From Cryptomeria japonica (taxonomy: Eukaryota > Streptophyta > Pinopsida > Cupressales > Cupressaceae), in the NCBI RefSeq assembly GCF_030272615.1, contig NC_081414.1, positions 915,005,648 through 915,069,647 on the forward strand: 64,000 nucleotides of DNA. The letters run 5' to 3'. Positions within the stretch are counted from its first letter, which is position 1. Every line of letters begins with the position of its first letter. Positions 12,556 through 25,128 of this stretch are shown one piece after another. A program made the translations under genes and the position numbers. The notes beneath the pieces are model-generated. The model searched no databases and was not told where the DNA came from. It was given only the letters and a program-made list of their open reading frames with translations.

Positions 12556-12808
12556 TGGCCCCCGAGTTGTTTGAGTAAGACCAAGACAAGGTATACTTGA
12601 CCCTTGGGTTGTTTGAATAAGACCAAGACAAGGTGTGATTTACTTGGCCCCTAGGTTGTTTGAGTGAGACCAAGACAAGGTATACTTGAGCCCTAGGTTG
12701 TTTGAATAAGACCAAGACAGGGTATGATTGGTTGTTTGAGTAAGACCAAGACAAGGTATACTTGACCCCTGGGTTGTTTGAATAAGACCAAGACAAGGTA
12801 TGATTGAG
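12556..12808. repeat. Six-copy ~43-bp tandem repeat in alternating A/B monomers
   Basis: The unit contains GTTGTTTGARTAAGACCAAG followed by ACAAGGTAT. Monomers alternate: odd copies read TTTGAGT(A/G)AGACC and end TATACTTGA, while even copies read TTTGAATAAGACC and end T(A/G)TGATT. This gives three dimers. The fifth copy lacks its first ~8 bp. The minus strand is open in several frames simply because the unit lacks stop codons; I do not regard this as coding. Confidence 0.85.
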
Positions 12809-13839
12809 TCACTAGAATATCTCATGATATCAAAAGAAAAAAAGAGATTATAATGTATCCCATGTATAACATTGACTCTACAAACAACAGACAAAATGAT
12901 GTCTTAACATATGATATGAAAATATGCTCTATGATTCACCTAACTCACCTTTGTTTACATGAATTTATTTTTATATCTAAAGATTGATAGTATTTACAAT
13001 TACCTTAAAGGTTTGGTATCATGCTATAAGGAGACGTACTGAATTCTTTTCCACGTGAATTGCATGTTGAAATCTTCTGTGAAGAGAAAATTTTTATATA
13101 ATATTTAGCCGTTCTAGTCATGGCGTCTGGTATAAGTTTCATGCTTCAAATAGCAGCTTCTCCCTCTTTAACGTCTTGGATGTTACTATCCTTTGCCTTG
13201 TCCAACTAATTGAATGATTCGGTGATCTATGACTTATTCCCGTTAAAAGAAAAATAACAAGAAGAAAGTTTAGTTGTAGATTAAATCTAGCACGCGTGAG
13301 ATATAAAAATATATTTCAGTGGAACATTGTATAAAGGCAGATTGAATGTAAAACTTTGAAGTCAATCAACGTGTATCTGGAAGAAATCTGTCGGTGGTTT
13401 GTAAGAAAGGAGCGAAAGCAATCGCTAGGTTTTACGTGTGGGTATATTACCTTATCTATCAATTCCCATTAACAGATATTTCCATCACTTGACATCCACG
13501 TAATCACCACACAAAAAGCAATACTTAAGCAACACATAAGCTACTAAATAGAAATGCACTCTACATCATTTTCATTACATGAGAAATTGCCCAAATAAAT
13601 TCGATAAAGACTTAGCACAATAAAGAGAATTAAATATTCTCATAATTTTGTATAATTATTATCCACCCATAGTACATACTAATGAGCTATCTTTTTTACA
13701 TCAACAAAGTTTTACTCCTTTTGTGCGTTTGGAAAATGAGGATAATGAATATTTACTTAATGAAATTTATTTATGATGATTATAAATCAACGTATGTATG
13801 ATAATTTATCATATTAAAGAAGTTTTGATATATGATATT
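12809..13839. other. No recognised feature
   Basis: AT-rich sequence without an interpretable reading frame. Around 13060-13460 the base composition is a little less AT-rich, but I could not connect it with any gene. Confidence 0.4.
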
Positions 13840-14130
13840 GGAATTTTTACACATTAATTTTAATACTTTACTTTTTCTTAAGTTAGTAAATAAAGAAATT
13901 TGGACTATTCAATGGAAGTAGTTTTGTTCTCATTATCGTATGTACAACAACATTTAATAAACAGATGCATGATATTCAAATATAAATTCCAAGATCTTGA
14001 TAATAAAAGAGAAGATAGTTCATTAAGCATACTAATGACCCTACAAAACTTATGATTGATGAAGTTAATCATATAAACAGAAATAATGTACATTAAAAGA
14101 TTATTTCTTTAACTAATGCATTATTATATA
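13840..14130. repeat. Diverged ~300-bp direct repeat, copy 1
   Basis: Collinear with 15232-15535. Shared words include AGATGCATGA.ATTCAAAT, GATAAAAG, TTCATTAAGCATA/CTCATTAGGCATA, GATGAA.TTAAT, GAAATAAT and TTTAACTAATGCA. They lie about 1.4 kb apart in the same orientation, so they could be remnants of two LTRs or of a tandem duplication. Confidence 0.6.
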
Positions 14131-15231
14131 AAGTGTAAGACCAATCTTGTATCAACCACAAAAAAATTATTTAATATTTGTTTGATCTTCAAGTATTTTA
14201 CTATTTTTTCAATATAATGCCATAATATGAAGCATTTTTCAAAGCAACAAATTTCACCACACTTATTTTTTCATAATTCCAAGCTTCATATACATAATCA
14301 TGGTCACCATTAGGCCATTATAAATCTCACAAGAGATGTTATTATTAACAATCTTTGGTTATTGTATGCAATCAAAATTTAAAAATATGAAATAAGAATT
14401 AAAAGACAAACTTAAAATCTTATTTGAAAGTTTAGTTTGAAAATTTAGATTGGGAGTATTTAAGTGATTTGATCTAAAACAATGTGGATACTCAGTTTGA
14501 GAACATAAAATTAATGATTTTTTAAAAATGAAAATCTTAAGATAATTTAATATAAAAAAATCATGATTATAAAATAGATGAGTAAAATGATGAATTTGTA
14601 AACATTTGAAAGATTAGATGAAAGGTAAAGATTTGATCAAGGATCAAGAGATAACCCATCTAGTTGTGGAATCAATTTAGTGAGATAGATTAAAGTTAAC
14701 TTGATTTAGTAGGGAAGATTCTATTTTGAACTTTAGAGAAGATAAAATGAATAATTTAATTAATTAAGTGGATATTTTAAATGAGCAAGTTGCCAACTTT
14801 AAGAATGAGTTAATTAATGCATAAGTTATGAGAAATAATTATGTATCTTTTTTATTTTTCATTAGATAATTAGCTCATATTAATTAAAAAAAAAAAATTA
14901 TTAAATTAAATAATTAGTAAATATAGATAATTAGTGGTGGATGATATTAAATAATAAATAATTAATGATGAATGATATTGATGTTGGTGTGAATGGGTTG
15001 TTCTACCCAACATTAGTTAGGTCCTATTAATAATTTTGTACTATTATATGTATTCATAGTAAATTTTATTGAGCCACTTCTTAAACTCAACATAGTTTTA
15101 TCATATTTTTCATAAATAGGATATGATGATAATGGAGATGTAGTAAATAATAATATTTATGATGTTTAAAAATAAATTTAGAAATTAATGCATTTAGACC
15201 ATTTTCTACAATAAAAGGGTTTTAATTTTTG
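14131..15231. other. Spacer between the two diverged repeats
   Basis: Very AT-rich, with no gene recognised. If the flanking repeats were LTRs this would be the element interior, but no primer site, gag or pol is visible. Confidence 0.35.
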
Positions 15232-15535
15232 GTAATGGAATATTTTTGGTAGAATAATCTCAATACCTTATGTCTTTCTAAATTAGTAGATAAATATAAG
15301 CATGCAGGATACAATGCTGAGTAGTTTTCCCTCATTATCATAAACATCAATATTTTGTAGGTAGATGCATGACATTCAAATGCAAATTGTGAAATCTTAT
15401 TGATAAAAGGGGATATAATCTCATTAGGCATAAAAATATCCCCACAAGCCCCACACTTGATGAACTTAATTATATATATGGAAATAATACACATTAGAAC
15501 ATTAGTCCTTTAACTAATGCAAGAATATTACATTA
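15232..15535. repeat. Diverged ~300-bp direct repeat, copy 2
   Basis: Partner of 13840-14130, same orientation, by eye roughly two-thirds identical. It ends in TTTAACTAATGCAAGAATATTA, matching the end of copy 1. Confidence 0.6.
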
Positions 15536-16085
15536 GATAGTTTTATTATAAATTAGATTAAATACATAATGCCTTTTATTATCTATTTAATAAAAGATAG
15601 AAAAGAAAACTCTAGATAATAAAGATCACCTAAGTTTAGCTCAAGTTGAAAAGCAATATGAGACCAAAGTAATATATAATTAGATAAATGTTCTAATTAC
15701 TTCAAAACCTCCCTTTAGATTAACTTGGAAAGAGATAATGATGAATGCAAAATGCATGTGTGAATGTGCCCCAACAACTAGGCTTGATAAGGTACTCATT
15801 TATAAAATAATGCAACTCAAACCAATGAGATCTCTCTAAATGGAGAAAAGGAGAAAAAATGCATGGGAAAAACCCCTCTCAAAAAGAAAGAGATGCAATG
15901 AAATCAAAAAGGTATTACACATGACTAAGATGGACTCCAACTGCCCCCCCCAAGTATACAATTGATCACAAAAGTACAATGAATATTCCCCCATAAGAGA
16001 GAGAAAAAGAGATGATGTATCCTCCCATAATGAAGAAACTCCAATATTGAAGATCCAAGAGCGGTGAACCACGTTCCTCCCCTTA
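15536..16085. other. Left flank of the chromovirus; unassigned repeat-like DNA
   Basis: No gene recognised. Without the insertion, this sequence would be continuous with 22297 onward, so 15536-16085 plus 22297-23000 was one older sequence block. Confidence 0.45.
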
Positions 16086-16090
16086 GGAAG

Positions 16091-16876
16091 TGGTGTAGTC
16101 ACCGGTGAGGAGGGACCTCGAGGAGATTAGTCCAAACTGGTCAGCAAGAGTAAACACAACGGAAACATACAGATATGATGGATGCAATGCATAACAGATA
16201 GTTTTATTACATGAAAGTTAATTACATCCAATCGATAACAACCAGGTTACAACATACCGGCACATAGGCTAGGTAGAATAGGTCACACTGGGACCTTGAA
16301 TCGAAAGATCTATCTTCTAAGAATAATCTATCTATTTGATACTTCTTGATTCTCTCTAATTGATTACATTCTAAAGAATGATTACAAATATATATATCGA
16401 TCTAAAGGATCTGGTAGACCCAAAAAGGATCAAAACTTGAAGAACAATGCAAAATGAACAAGGTCGGCCTCCACCAAGAGATTCCTCCTTAAAATCCAAA
16501 GGATGAAATGGACAAGGTTAGCCACACGCCAAGAAACATAGAGATCAATGTCCAAGGCTCCACAAGCTTCAAAATGGGTTTCAGTAGATCACTAGAATAG
16601 CTCTTAGGCAACTGCTAACAAAGGAACAACCAGTAACAAGAAACTATCAAGGAAACCAGTAGCGATATCTTGCCGGAAAGTGATCCAAATGAGATGCGGT
16701 TTGAAAGAAAGAAAGATGATCAAGATTTCAAGTAGAATCCAACTCCACTGGAACCAGTGAGCCAAAACTGAGACACACAGAAAGGAAAATTGAAACTGCA
16801 GACAGAAAACAAAACATAAAAGAAAATATTTTTGGTTGATGCAAGATTATTGTGAACCGGGGATGCTTCTGCATGA
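16091..16876 (-). repeat. 3' LTR of chromovirus I
   Basis: Direct repeat of 21506-22291. The outer end carries the target duplication GGAAG. The inner end starts TCATGCAG where the partner has TGATGCAG, a point change in the terminal dinucleotide region. Confidence 0.9.
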
Positions 16877-16904
16877 GACATCTGGAGTTAAGAGAAAGTG
16901 AGCT

Positions 16905-17394
16905 TCTCACTTTGTTGGGGTCAGAGGGAAACCAAGGCGGTCTACCTCTTCCTGAGAAATCCAAGATGAATATTCCACTGGTTTGTTCTTCCACTTCACA
17001 AGATATTCTTTGTACTGCTGCTTTGGGTACTATGCCCAATCCTACTGTCCAAAATATTTTCAATCTGATCTATTTCCTTTTGGGGCAATTGTTTTTCCAA
17101 ATTTGCAATACTATCCTCACTAAATTCTAGTTCATGGTACTCATGAAGATCTGTAATGTTTAATATAGGTGAAATACTTAGACTATCTTGTAGCTCCACC
17201 TCATATGCATCTCCAAAATTGAACTTTCTCAAGATCTTACAGGGTCCAAACTTCTTCATCTGCAACTTATTATAAGTCCCAATTGGGAATCTCTCTTTTC
17301 TAAAATAGACCATCACTTCATTGCCAACTTCAAATTCCTTATGTCTCCTCTTCTCATATGCCTTCTCCTTGTATTTTCTATGCATGTCTTTCAA
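16905..17394 (-). pseudogene. Chromovirus integrase C-terminus and chromodomain (frameshifted)
   Basis: The frame from 17394 carries the integrase GPY/F-like module (KFGPCKILRKF...ISPILNITDL) and then the start of a chromodomain (IENILDSRIG). Near 17010 it ends; the remainder, YKEYLVKWKNKPVEYSSW, lies in another frame on the same strand, so a small indel splits the chromodomain. In intact chromoviruses this domain is thought to direct integration to chromatin marks. Aromatic residues typical of the domain (YLVKW, SSW) are present. Confidence 0.8.
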
Positions 17395-17406
17395 GTGTTG
17401 TTTAAC

Positions 17407-18130
17407 CTAAATGTGCAATGCTGCCATGTGATTTGCAAATTCTTTTGCTTCTAAACTCTTCCAGTCTTCACTGCTAATGTCTCTCAATTCTACTATTCCT
17501 TTAGGATGCACTTCAGTAACAATCTCAAAAGGTGGTTTTCCAGTACTTCTCTTCACTGAATTGTTATAGGCAAACTCTTCTTGTGCAAGGATCAAATCCC
17601 AACTTCTAATTTTATCTCCCACTAAACATCTCAACAAGTTTCCCAAACTCTGGTTAACTACTTCTATCTATCCATTAGTCTGTGGATGAAAAGTAGAACT
17701 AAACTTCAAATCTATCTTCATCTTCTTCCAAAGAGTTCTCCAAAAATAGCCAACAAACTTAGTGTCTCTATCTCAAACTATGCTCTTAGGTAATCCATGC
17801 AATCATACCACTTCCTTGAAAAATAGGTCTTCTATATGCAATGCATCTGATATCTTCTTGCAAGGTATGAAATGAGCCATCTTTGAAAATCTATCCACTA
17901 CCATAAATATAGGATCATTCCCTCTCGGTGTCTTAGGTAATCCAAATACAAAATCCATACTTATATCCTCCCAAGGTCTTACCGGTACTGTCAAAGGTTT
18001 ATACAATCCTACATTCTGACTACTACCTTTTGCAACTTGGCAAACTCTACAACTCTACACATATCTCTTAACATTCTTATGAATCTAGGGCCAAAAGTAC
18101 TGCTCACTCACCAATGCAACTATTTTATCA
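17407..18130 (-). pseudogene. Chromovirus integrase core (broken)
   Basis: Minus-strand fragments give CRVCQVAKG of the zinc-binding region, then [10 protein letters not shown] with the first catalytic Asp and [11 protein letters not shown]. Next comes the second Asp region (a stop precedes DRDTKF), then HPQTNG and the region of the catalytic Glu. Several in-frame stops separate these pieces. Ordinary chromovirus integrase, inactive. Confidence 0.8.
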
Positions 18131-18366
18131 ATGCCAAAATGTCCACCTAAACCTCCACTATTCTTCTCTTTTATTAGGTTCTCTCATGGAACTTTTAGGT
18201 ATACACAACTTAACTCCCTTTAATAACATCCCATCCTGAATGAAGTAATCCAACCATTTTATCCTATCAACCATAACCGATTCTCTATATGCTTTCTAAG
18301 GTTCTACAAAATCTAGGTCTTCATCATACAAGGTCTTCAAATCTTCAAAACCTAATACTGTCACTC

Positions 18367-18916
18367 TCATCCTATTAGCAAATTCCTTCTCCTACTTAAT
18401 GCATCAGCAACTTTGTTAGATTTCCCACTTCTATGTTTCAACACAAAGGTGTAACTCTGCAAGAACTCTACCCATCTCACATGTTTCTGATTCAACCTAC
18501 TCTGACTATTCAAATATTGCAAAGCTTGATGATCTATATGCAACACAAACTCCTTAGGCAGTAACCAATGTCTCCATTTCTTCAAGGCTTGAATTATGGC
18601 ATAAAATTCCTGACCATATACTGAATCTCTTCTGGGCATCATTCAACTTCTCACTGAAATAGGCTATTGCTCTCCCTTCTTGACTCAAAACTGCTCCTAT
18701 TGCTATTCCACTTGCATCACAATCCACTTGAAATACCTTATTAAAATCCAATAAGGCTAACACTAGCTTCTTAGTCACTTTATGTTTCAACAACTCAAAA
18801 CTTTTGTTTTCTCTAGTGGTCCACTTGAATTCCTTCTGATCACCCCTCATTGTCTCAGTCATAGGATTACAAACTGAATTGAAATTTCTGATAAACTTCC
18901 AGTAAACACTAGCCAA
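18367..18916 (-). pseudogene. Chromovirus RNase H (frameshifted)
   Basis: Two overlapping frames: 18916 onward gives DCDASGIAIGAVLSQEG and [15 protein letters not shown]; after a frameshift near 18640 the second gives [28 protein letters not shown] and VADALSRR. These are the classical RNase H motifs of Ty3/gypsy elements. Confidence 0.8.
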
Positions 18917-19128
18917 CCCATGAAATGATCTTACCTTTCCAATGCTTTTTGGTGTAGGCCACTCACAATGGCTTTCACTTTCTTAGGGTCTATCTTCAAA
19001 CTATCCTCAAATATCACAAAGCCCAAATGGACTAGTTCGTCCTTCATGAAATTGCCCTTCTTGATATTGATCAGTAACTTTTCTTCTCTCAACCTCTACA
19101 AAACTTGTCTTAACTACAACAAATGCTC

Positions 19129-19551
19129 CTATTTTGTTTTACTAAAAATTAGAATATCATCCAAGTACACAATAATAAACTTACCCAATAATTTCTTCAA
19201 GACCTCATTCATCAGCCTCAGGAAAGTACTCAGTGAATTAGTCAGTCCAAAAGGCATCACCAACCATTCATATAATCCTTTATTTGTCTTAAATGTTGTC
19301 TTCCATTCATCACCTTCTTTGATCTTGATCTGATGATATCCAATCTTCAAATATATCTTTGTAAAGTACTTTTCTTCACTCAAATAGTCCATTATGTCAT
19401 CCATCCTAGGCCAGAGAAACTGGTATTTCACTTTGATCTTGTTTATTGCTCTTGAGTCAATACACATCTTCCATTCTCCATTCTTCTTAGGTGATAATAC
19501 CACTAGTACTGCACAAGGGCTCAGACTTTCCTTGATCAAATCTTTGTCCAA
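19129..19551 (-). pseudogene. Chromovirus reverse transcriptase
   Basis: A 140-codon open segment contains [18 protein letters not shown], the GYHQIKI block, VMPFGLTNS and the catalytic YLDDILIFS. It is part of the RT palm and fingers. The flanking RT sequence is interrupted by stops, so the protein is not made intact. Confidence 0.85.
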
Positions 19552-19944
19552 TAGCTCCTACACTTGACTATTCAATTCTTCATTCTCTACTAGTGTTAAC
19601 TGATGTGCACCTTTGTTAGGCAAACTAGCTCTGAGAACTAAGTCCATGCAATGAATAATACTTATAACAGGTGGCAATCCATCAAGTACATTATCTAAAA
19701 TGATGTCTTCATATTCTGGAAAAAAATCTCTTATCTCTGTTGAGTGTTCTCCTTCTGGTTCCAGTCTCTCAGTCTTTTTAGGAATTAAGGCAAAACACAC
19801 ATTCTCATGTCTTAGTCCATCCATGAACTTCCTTCCATCTACTAGATAGATTTTGGTATTTTTATAGACTTCATTCTTCAAAGGTTCATCCAAAGGCAAC
19901 AAGGTTTGCTTCATCCCATCATGTATTTCCTATCTATCAAACTA

Positions 19945-20200
19945 CTAGGGTCTTCCCAACAAAAGATGACAAATGTCTATAGGCATAATATCACACAAAA
20001 TTTCATCATGATAATTCCTAATTTTTAATTTTACTAAACAATGTTCACTCACTAATAATTTATGTTCATCCTGGATCCATGCTATCTGGTAAGGCTTAGG
20101 GTGTTTCAATCCCTCCAATTTCAACTTATTCACCATCTCTTCTGAAGAAAGATTGTTTGAACTACCACTATTAATAACAACTTTACAACACTTACCGGAT
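19945..20200 (-). pseudogene. Chromovirus aspartic protease, active-site Asp lost
   Basis: The fragment reads CKVVINSGSSNN followed by a typical retropepsin body ending HLLLGRPW. The active-site triad D-S/T-G is N-S-G here (AAT in place of GAT/GAC), so the catalytic Asp is lost, in addition to stop codons. Confidence 0.75.
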
Positions 20201-20282
20201 ACCTTACATCTGGTCTTTAACAGGTTCCTCCTCTACAAGGGTTCTTTGTCTCCTCTAGTATGACACAAAGCTCTCCTTACCG

Positions 20283-21042
20283 TCAAGAGTTATCCATCTT
20301 CTGGTTTATTATTTGATCCAGTGGGGTTCTCCTCCACCATTTCCACTCTTCCCGTAGCCTTTGACTTCTTACATTCAAATGCACGGTGTCCTTCTCCTCC
20401 ACATTTAAAACACATTCCTCTGAATTTTCTTTTGTCTTGTCTTCCAAAGTTCTCATTCCGGTAACCATTTGATTCTCTCCTCTAGTAGAAATTTTTATCA
20501 TCCTTCTGGTATGAATTACCTTCGTTTCTCACTTCCTTGTCCTTATTATGATCTGTGTTGGTTCCTCTTCCTCTGATGTATCCTCTTCCTCCTTTAAATA
20601 TTTCTTTGGTAAACCTTCCACCTCTACCTCTCTTTCTTTGCTCATGTCTTTTGTTCAATTTCTCTTCAACCTTTATTGCATACTAGTAAGCCTCTTCAAC
20701 ACTCTCTAATTTGATCATACCGAGTTCATCTTGTATAGACATCTGCAATCTGTTCAAATATCTTGCAATTTGTTCAATTTCATCATCAACATGTCCAGAT
20801 CTGATGTTCAACTTGTAAAATGCTTCAGTGTACTCCTTCACACTAGATTCCTTCTGTCTCAGATTCTGCAACTTTTGAAACAAATCTACTTGATAATTTA
20901 TCGGGACAAACTTTGATTTTAACTGAGCAATCATCCTATCCCATATCTTAATCTTTTCTTTACCTCTTCTTTTCTTATCAACTTGCAAGTGCTCCCACCA
21001 AAGAGATGCATGACCCTTCAACTGGGTATAGGCATCTTTCAC
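20283..21042 (-). pseudogene. Chromovirus gag with CCHC zinc knuckle
   Basis: The frame from 21042 carries a Retrotrans_gag domain (LKGHASLWWEHL, VKEYTEAFYKL). Further on, at about 20412-20371, a zinc knuckle CFKCGGEGHRAFEC is complete (CX2CX4HX4C). Stops near 20680 and 20510 split the gene. Confidence 0.8.
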
Positions 21043-21505
21043 CTTCCTCTCTTTTGTAGTGTTTTCAAAATCAAAATACTTCTACATCTCCGAGATCCAC
21101 TCCATCAATTCATTTGAATCTAACTTCCCATCATATTTTGATGGGGTAAAATGAGGTAATTTAGTGTTCCCCTACTCAAAACCCTTAAAAACCTTTCCTC
21201 CTCCGGATCAACTACTGATAGGTTCACTTGTTCTGTTGGGGCTTCTCCTTCATCTTCTCTCACATCCTCAACATGTTAGCCTCTTCTCTGGGTTGTCTCC
21301 ACAGCTTCTAACCAAGCTGCTATTCCTCACAACATCTCCATTACAACAGGGTTTACATTCCCACATACTCCCCCATTTGTGGTTCCTCTTCATGCCATTG
21401 ATCCATGCTAGTCCTCTGCAATTGCAGGTCGGATCCGTAATTAGCCACCCTACAACAAGGTTCAGGACACGTAACCTTTGGAATGAACTTCGCTCTGATA
21501 CCACA

Positions 21506-22291
21506 TGGTGCAGTCACCGATGAGGAGGGACCTTGAGGTGATTAGTCCAAGACGGTCAGCTAGAGTAAACACAACAAAAACACACATATATGATGGAGGC
21601 AATGAATAATAGATAGTTTTATTACATGAAAGTTAAAAACATCCAATCGGTAACAACCAGGTTACAACATACTAGCACACAGGCTTGGTAGAATAGGTCA
21701 CACCGGGACCTTAAATCGAAAGATCTATCTTCTAGGCACAATGTATCTATATGATACTTCTTGATACTCTCTAATTGATTACATTCTAAAGCATGATTAC
21801 AAATATATATATCGATCTAAAGGATCTGGTTGGCCCAAAAAAAATCAAAACCCGAAGAACAATGCAAAATGAACAAGGTCGGTCTCCACCAAGAGATTCC
21901 TTTGGAAAATCTTAAGGAAGAAACATAGAAGGTCGGCCACACTCCAAGAAACATCAGGATCAATGTCCAAGGCTCTGCAAGCTTTAGAATGGGTTTCGGT
22001 AGATCACTAGAATAGGTCTCAAGCAACCGGTAACAAAGGAACAACCTGTAACAATCAACAATCAAGGAAACTGGTAGCGATATCTTGCGAGAAAGTGATC
22101 CAAATGAGATGTGGTTTGAAAGAAATAAATATGATCAAGTCTTCAAGTAGAATCCAACTCCACAGAAACCGGTGAGCCAAAACCGGGACACACAGAAAGG
22201 AAAACTGAAACTGCAAACATAAAATAAAACAGAAAAGAAAATGTTTTTTGTTGATGCAAGATTGTTGTGAACTAGGGATGTTGCTGCATCA
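21506..22291 (-). repeat. 5' LTR of chromovirus I
   Basis: Begins TGATGCAG and ends CACCA on the minus strand, followed after two bases by the primer-binding site TGGTATCAGAGC. Flanked outside by GGAAG. Confidence 0.9.
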
Positions 22292-22296
22292 GGAAG

Positions 22297-23024
22297 AAAA
22301 AAATCAAGTGACCAAGGTTGAAATAACTCCATGAAAGTATATTGAAGGAAAAGTCTCAAAATGTGTATAGTTGAAGACTTCTCAATTGTTAAATTATTTG
22401 AATCATGATATGCCAAATCAACTAAAGCTTTAGAATCCAAACAACTATGAAGATACCTAATGAACAAGCTCTATAGGCACTAAAAGATGGGATAGAAATA
22501 ATGCTCAAAATACCATTAAGGAGGAATGGAATATCCTCAATCACGTCCACAATGTTTGGAGTGTGTAAAGTATCAAATAATGCTACAATATCTAGGAAAT
22601 ACCCATCCCACAATGCTTAAACTAGAAGGGAATAATAAACCTCCTAAACTAAACTGATCTCTAAAGAAGTAGGAGGTGGAGGAGGATAAAAATAAGTCTC
22701 AAGAACCATTGTGGATGTCTAAAGCTCACATAGGTTCAAGTGACCAAACCTCTCCTTAGATTTTTGATCCACTCTTGATGCATGAGAGATAGGGATAGAT
22801 GCATGCACAATGGGAGAAAAATGAGAGAACTCATACAACTATGTTGCATGATCGACACTACTAATGATACCAAGATCCCTATTATGAAAATCTATAATAA
22901 GCGCTAAATCAAGGGTGAATTTGACTATCTATTGTTTGCATGTGGATTCTATGTGATTATTTGATTAAAATCTAAATTGGGTTATGTGGAGATTGTCATA
23001 AAGTTGGCTTCAAGTTTCCGTAAG
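22297..23024. other. Right flank of chromovirus; unassigned, probably LTR of an older element
   Basis: No convincing gene. A minus-strand open stretch at 22613-22422 has no family I recognise. The end of the block precedes a copia-type primer site on the plus strand at 23025, so at least its right part may be an old LTR. Confidence 0.35.
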
Positions 23025-23305
23025 TGGTACCAGAGCTATAGTTTTATGGTGTTAATATACTAGGTTTTGAATCCATGAATACAAGTAAGAATGAAAGACA
23101 AGACAAGATATTGGGTTTTATTGCAGGTTGTGGGGTTGCAAATTTGTGGGAATTTTTTGTGGATCTAGTTATAGAAACATGTGTTTCAAAATTGGTTTCC
23201 ATGAATTTGCATTTTAAGGGTTTTGTGGAACAAAAAAAACCCTATAGTTATAATGAAGGAGGTTGGAAGACAAATTTTGATACAAAATTTGACCCTATTT
23301 GGTGA
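23025..23305 (+). mobile_element. Copia-type fragment: primer site and gag start
   Basis: TGGTACCAGAGC (23025-23036) matches the initiator-Met tRNA primer site with one change. Forty bases on, a 76-codon open frame (23075-23305) starts MNTSKNERQDKI, which could be the N-terminus of a gag. The fragment stops where the LTR remnant of copia F begins. Assignment rests mainly on the primer site. Confidence 0.35.
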
Positions 23306-23810
23306 GGGAGGTTGAAGTTGCAAAAAAATTTAGACTCTCAAACGATATTACAAAACAATGGGCTTAAATGACCCAACAAAGTAAAGCCAACTTTATCTCC
23401 AATATAAATGCCCTATGATGTGTCAAAATACACATAAACTCATGTTCCTCCCTTTTACAACTCATTTATGTGTTTGATGCATTTTATATTTCCTATTTTA
23501 GGAGTCTAAACTTCCAGAGGCCATAACTTGTGAACCGGGTGTCGAAATGATGAACCATTTGATGCACTAGAAATATTGTGAAGTTCTCTACCATCTCATA
23601 ACTTGCTATGAAATCTGGTTATGCCCAGTTTTTAGGGCATTTTAGAGCCTCTAAAGTTATCAAAATTAAATTTAAACATTTCATCTCACCCTTCAAAAAA
23701 GGAAACTTCAGTAGCTTCAAAACTAGCCTCTAAAGTTCTCTGACATGCTTTTCTCGCCAACTCAAAGCTTTGGGGAGAATTCTGCACCATTTCATGCCCA
23801 AACAAAAACT

Positions 23811-24923
23811 TGATGGACTTATAAATCAGTGAGAGGGGGGGTGAATTAGTGACACCAAAAATAATACTACTTTAAACACTGACTGATAGATATACTTAAC
23901 AAGTTTGTTAAACACTATGCACGCAATCCAAAATGACATAAAAGAATCCACAATAAGTAAAACATCCACTATAACACAAGTGTTTATATGTGGAAAACCC
24001 AAATGGGAAAAACCATGGTGAGATGGGACTCACAAGTTAACTATCTGTAGTAATAGATAACTGACCAGTTAAGGTCTATAAAAACTTGCTCTGCTAGGAG
24101 CGAATCCTGTTAAAGATCCTAGAGCTTAGTTAAAAGCTATACCCTATTAGAGGTAGTACCCTTTTAGGAGTAACCTCAGTAGAGGATTTCTGAATCCAAA
24201 CTAATGGATCACCTAGTTAGAGGATTTGTACAATGAATCTTGTTAGAGCTTACCTAGTCAGGGGATTTTATGGTTGCAGTGATTAGAAAACAATAGATTG
24301 TGTGATCTAGTAGTAGCACAACTTGCTTGAATAGATCCTCTTCTATGCACTAAAAAATTCATTACCAACATACTCTGCAACTTAACACTTGTTCCTTTGC
24401 ATGAAATCATCTCATATCATATCTCCTTCGCTCATACAAAATAATTCATTATGATGTCAATATATAGACATTTAGATTTCATATCAGCCTTTAGAAATCA
24501 TATCACAATTTCCTAGGTGGAGTGTATCTGGTCAAACAATCATAACTCATCAAAAAAATACTACCATAACTCATCATGACTAGTGATAACTCATCACATA
24601 ATCAATGAATACCGGTTGGAACAACAATACCTATTGGAGTTAAACATATAAACCGTTTGTTCTTCGATGCTCCTTTGATAATCTTCGTTGGATCTTCAGG
24701 TTGATGTCGAGTTATCTATATCTATATATAATTACACACCACTTGTCTACATGTATATACTAGTTGTCACCATGTATCGGTTAGATATAAACTTCTAGTA
24801 TACTGGTTGCAATATAAATAGCTTTGAAGTCACACCAGTAGATAATATGAACATATGTGTGTGTATGTGTTTCATCAATGACAACATATGAAGTTGTTCA
24901 TTACAATCATCACCAAGCCAACA
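23811..24923 (-). repeat. 3' LTR of element G
   Basis: Direct repeat of 30059-31187. Contains, at 23991-24015, a symmetrical word TGGAAAACCC.AAATGGG.AAAAACCA that can fold on itself; it is also present in the partner LTR. Confidence 0.88.
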
Positions 24924-25040
24924 ATCTCCCCCTTTGGCATTGATGGCAACACTTACAAAATTTTACAGCAACACCACTAAGTGTGGTTACAACAAAAAAT
25001 TTGTACACACATATTTCTACTCCTACTCCCCCTTTGACAA
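24924..25040 (-). promoter_or_regulatory. Polypurine tracts of element G
   Basis: On the minus strand AAAGGGGGAGAT (24935-24924) directly precedes the 3' LTR. A second tract, CAAAGGGGGAGTA, lies about 100 nt upstream (25035-25022). Element E shows the same habit with five tracts. Confidence 0.7.
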
Positions 25041-25128
25041 CAATGCCAAATTGAAAAGACAAATACATATATATATAGGAAAATTTGTATCAAAATGTTT
25101 TACATATACAAAAACTTGAAAATCTGAA

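Larger units (their letters stand above)
16091..22291 (-). mobile_element. Ty3/gypsy chromovirus, complete but decayed (element I)
   Basis: LTRs of 786 bp each (16091-16876 and 21506-22291) begin TGATGCAG (TCATGCAG in the 3' copy) and end CACCA in element orientation. They are flanked by a perfect 5-bp target duplication GGAAG (16086-16090 and 22292-22296). The primer site TGGTATCAGAGC lies just inside the 5' LTR (21491-21502 on the minus strand). Domain order is gag, zinc knuckle, protease, RT, RNase H, integrase, chromodomain, the order of chromoviruses. The LTRs differ at about one base in nine over the part I compared, so the insertion is old. All domains carry stops or frameshifts. Confidence 0.92.

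Noticed and set aside
12551-12894. Open frames encoding SWSYSNN repeats
   Set aside because: Produced by a tandem DNA repeat whose unit lacks stop codons; overlapping frames are open equally.
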